Origin: an uncultured Ruminococcus sp.
Lineage (GTDB): Bacteria > Bacillota > Clostridia > Oscillospirales > Acutalibacteraceae
Reading direction: 5' to 3'
Assembly (NCBI GenBank): GCA_902773065.1
Contig: CACYDD010000128.1
Location: forward strand, 1 to 5,368
Length of the DNA: 5,368 bases
In this document: positions 5,237 through 5,368 of the stretch, one piece after another
Layout: every line of letters begins with the position of its first letter
Position numbering within the stretch: the first letter of the stretch is position 1
The notes under the pieces: model-generated
Told to the model about the DNA's origin: nothing
Databases searched by the model: none
Seen by the model: the letters and a program-made list of their open reading frames with translations, nothing else
Program-made: the position numbers and the translations under genes

Positions 5237-5258
5237 GCCAATCCTTCTGTCTGTAATA

Positions 5259-5287
5259 AGTATATCAGATTCAGAAAGGTCAATCAA
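5259..5287 (-). promoter_or_regulatory. Sigma-A-type promoter of the SDR-CMD-cupin operon
   Basis: Read on the minus strand, TTGATT (5287-5282) and TATACT (5264-5259) are separated by exactly 17 bases, a near-consensus vegetative promoter. It would give a leader of about 60 nt before the SDR start. The divergent gap 5194-5314 also holds the leader palindrome and, on the plus strand, the ribosome binding site of the edge gene; I see no equally good promoter on the plus strand. Confidence 0.65.
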
Positions 5288-5314
5288 TTCAAAAAAGGAG
5301 GCTTTCGGATAAGT

Positions 5315-5368
5315 ATGAGTAATGTGAAATCAGTACATAGATTTCAGTATTTCTGCAAATTCTTCAAC
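5315..5368 (+). CDS. Start of an unidentified divergent gene (3' end outside window)
   Basis: An ATG at 5315 opens 18 codons to the window edge (MSNVKSVHRFQYFCKFFN) without a stop. AAAAAAGGAGG at 5291-5301 is a strong ribosome binding site, though 13 nt from the ATG, longer than elsewhere in the window. The other nearby ATG (5322) is followed at once by a stop. The fragment is too short to assign; it shows no helix-turn-helix opening typical of MerR or LysR regulators. Its divergent position next to the SDR operon would suit a regulator, but this is only positional inference. Confidence 0.45.
   Translation, partial: MSNVKSVHRFQYFCKFFN

Noticed and set aside
5194..5283. 30-codon N-terminal extension of the SDR to a TTG start
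   Set aside because: It overlaps the predicted promoter and the palindrome, and the SDR glycine motif normally lies within the first 10 or so residues, as it does from the ATG at 5193.
1..5368. CRISPR arrays, tRNA or rRNA genes, insertion sequences
   Set aside because: I saw no regularly spaced short repeats, cloverleaf-like segments, transposase motifs or terminal inverted repeats; the only repeats are those between flavodoxin paralogues.

Overview
The window looks like chromosomal DNA of an anaerobic, low-to-mid GC Firmicute, most plausibly a gut or rumen clostridium of the Ruminococcus type. The grounds are strong AGGAGG-type ribosome binding sites on nearly every gene, ATG/GTG starts, short regular intergenic gaps, and a gene set (PF12682-type flavodoxins, GHG-type aldo/keto reductase, double-domain carboxymuconolactone decarboxylase homologue, small cupin, classical SDR) common in such organisms. 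The taxonomic call is inference.

Plus-strand block, 1 to 3080. A flavodoxin gene cut by the left edge begins the block; its flavodoxin domain follows a polar, Ser/Thr/Asp-rich linker, as in a surface lipoprotein. Next come an NTF2/SnoaL-like small protein (619-987), two cytosolic flavodoxin paralogues in tandem (1000-1521 and 1535-2053, about 74% identical by hand alignment), an aldo/keto reductase (2067-2897) and a truncated fourth flavodoxin (2910-3080). From 619 onward the genes are 12-13 nt apart, and most ribosome binding sites overlap or abut the upstream stop codon, so this is almost certainly one operon. Its promoter lies outside the window.

Convergence point, 3081 to 3146. A short AT-rich stretch holds an imperfect inverted repeat that could end transcription from both sides.

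Minus-strand block, 5287 down to 3147. A good sigma-A-type promoter (5259-5287) and a leader containing a 16-bp palindrome (5221-5236) precede three tightly packed genes: SDR oxidoreductase, two-domain CMD-family protein, and a cupin resembling the manganese-dependent cupin hydroxynitrile lyases. At the right edge the first 18 codons of a divergent plus-strand gene are visible.

Taken together the two convergent operons form a redox module: FMN proteins that carry or deliver electrons, two NAD(P)H-dependent carbonyl reductases of unrelated folds (AKR and SDR), and small accessory enzymes (CMD, cupin, NTF2-like). A role in disposing of reactive carbonyls or quinones, or in a related oxidative response, is a reasonable inference but is not shown by the sequence. 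The points most worth checking are the redundancy and decay within the flavodoxin array, an apparent 7-residue deletion in the cofactor-binding segment of the aldo/keto reductase, a 4-residue insertion in the cupin metal site, and the palindrome in the SDR leader.
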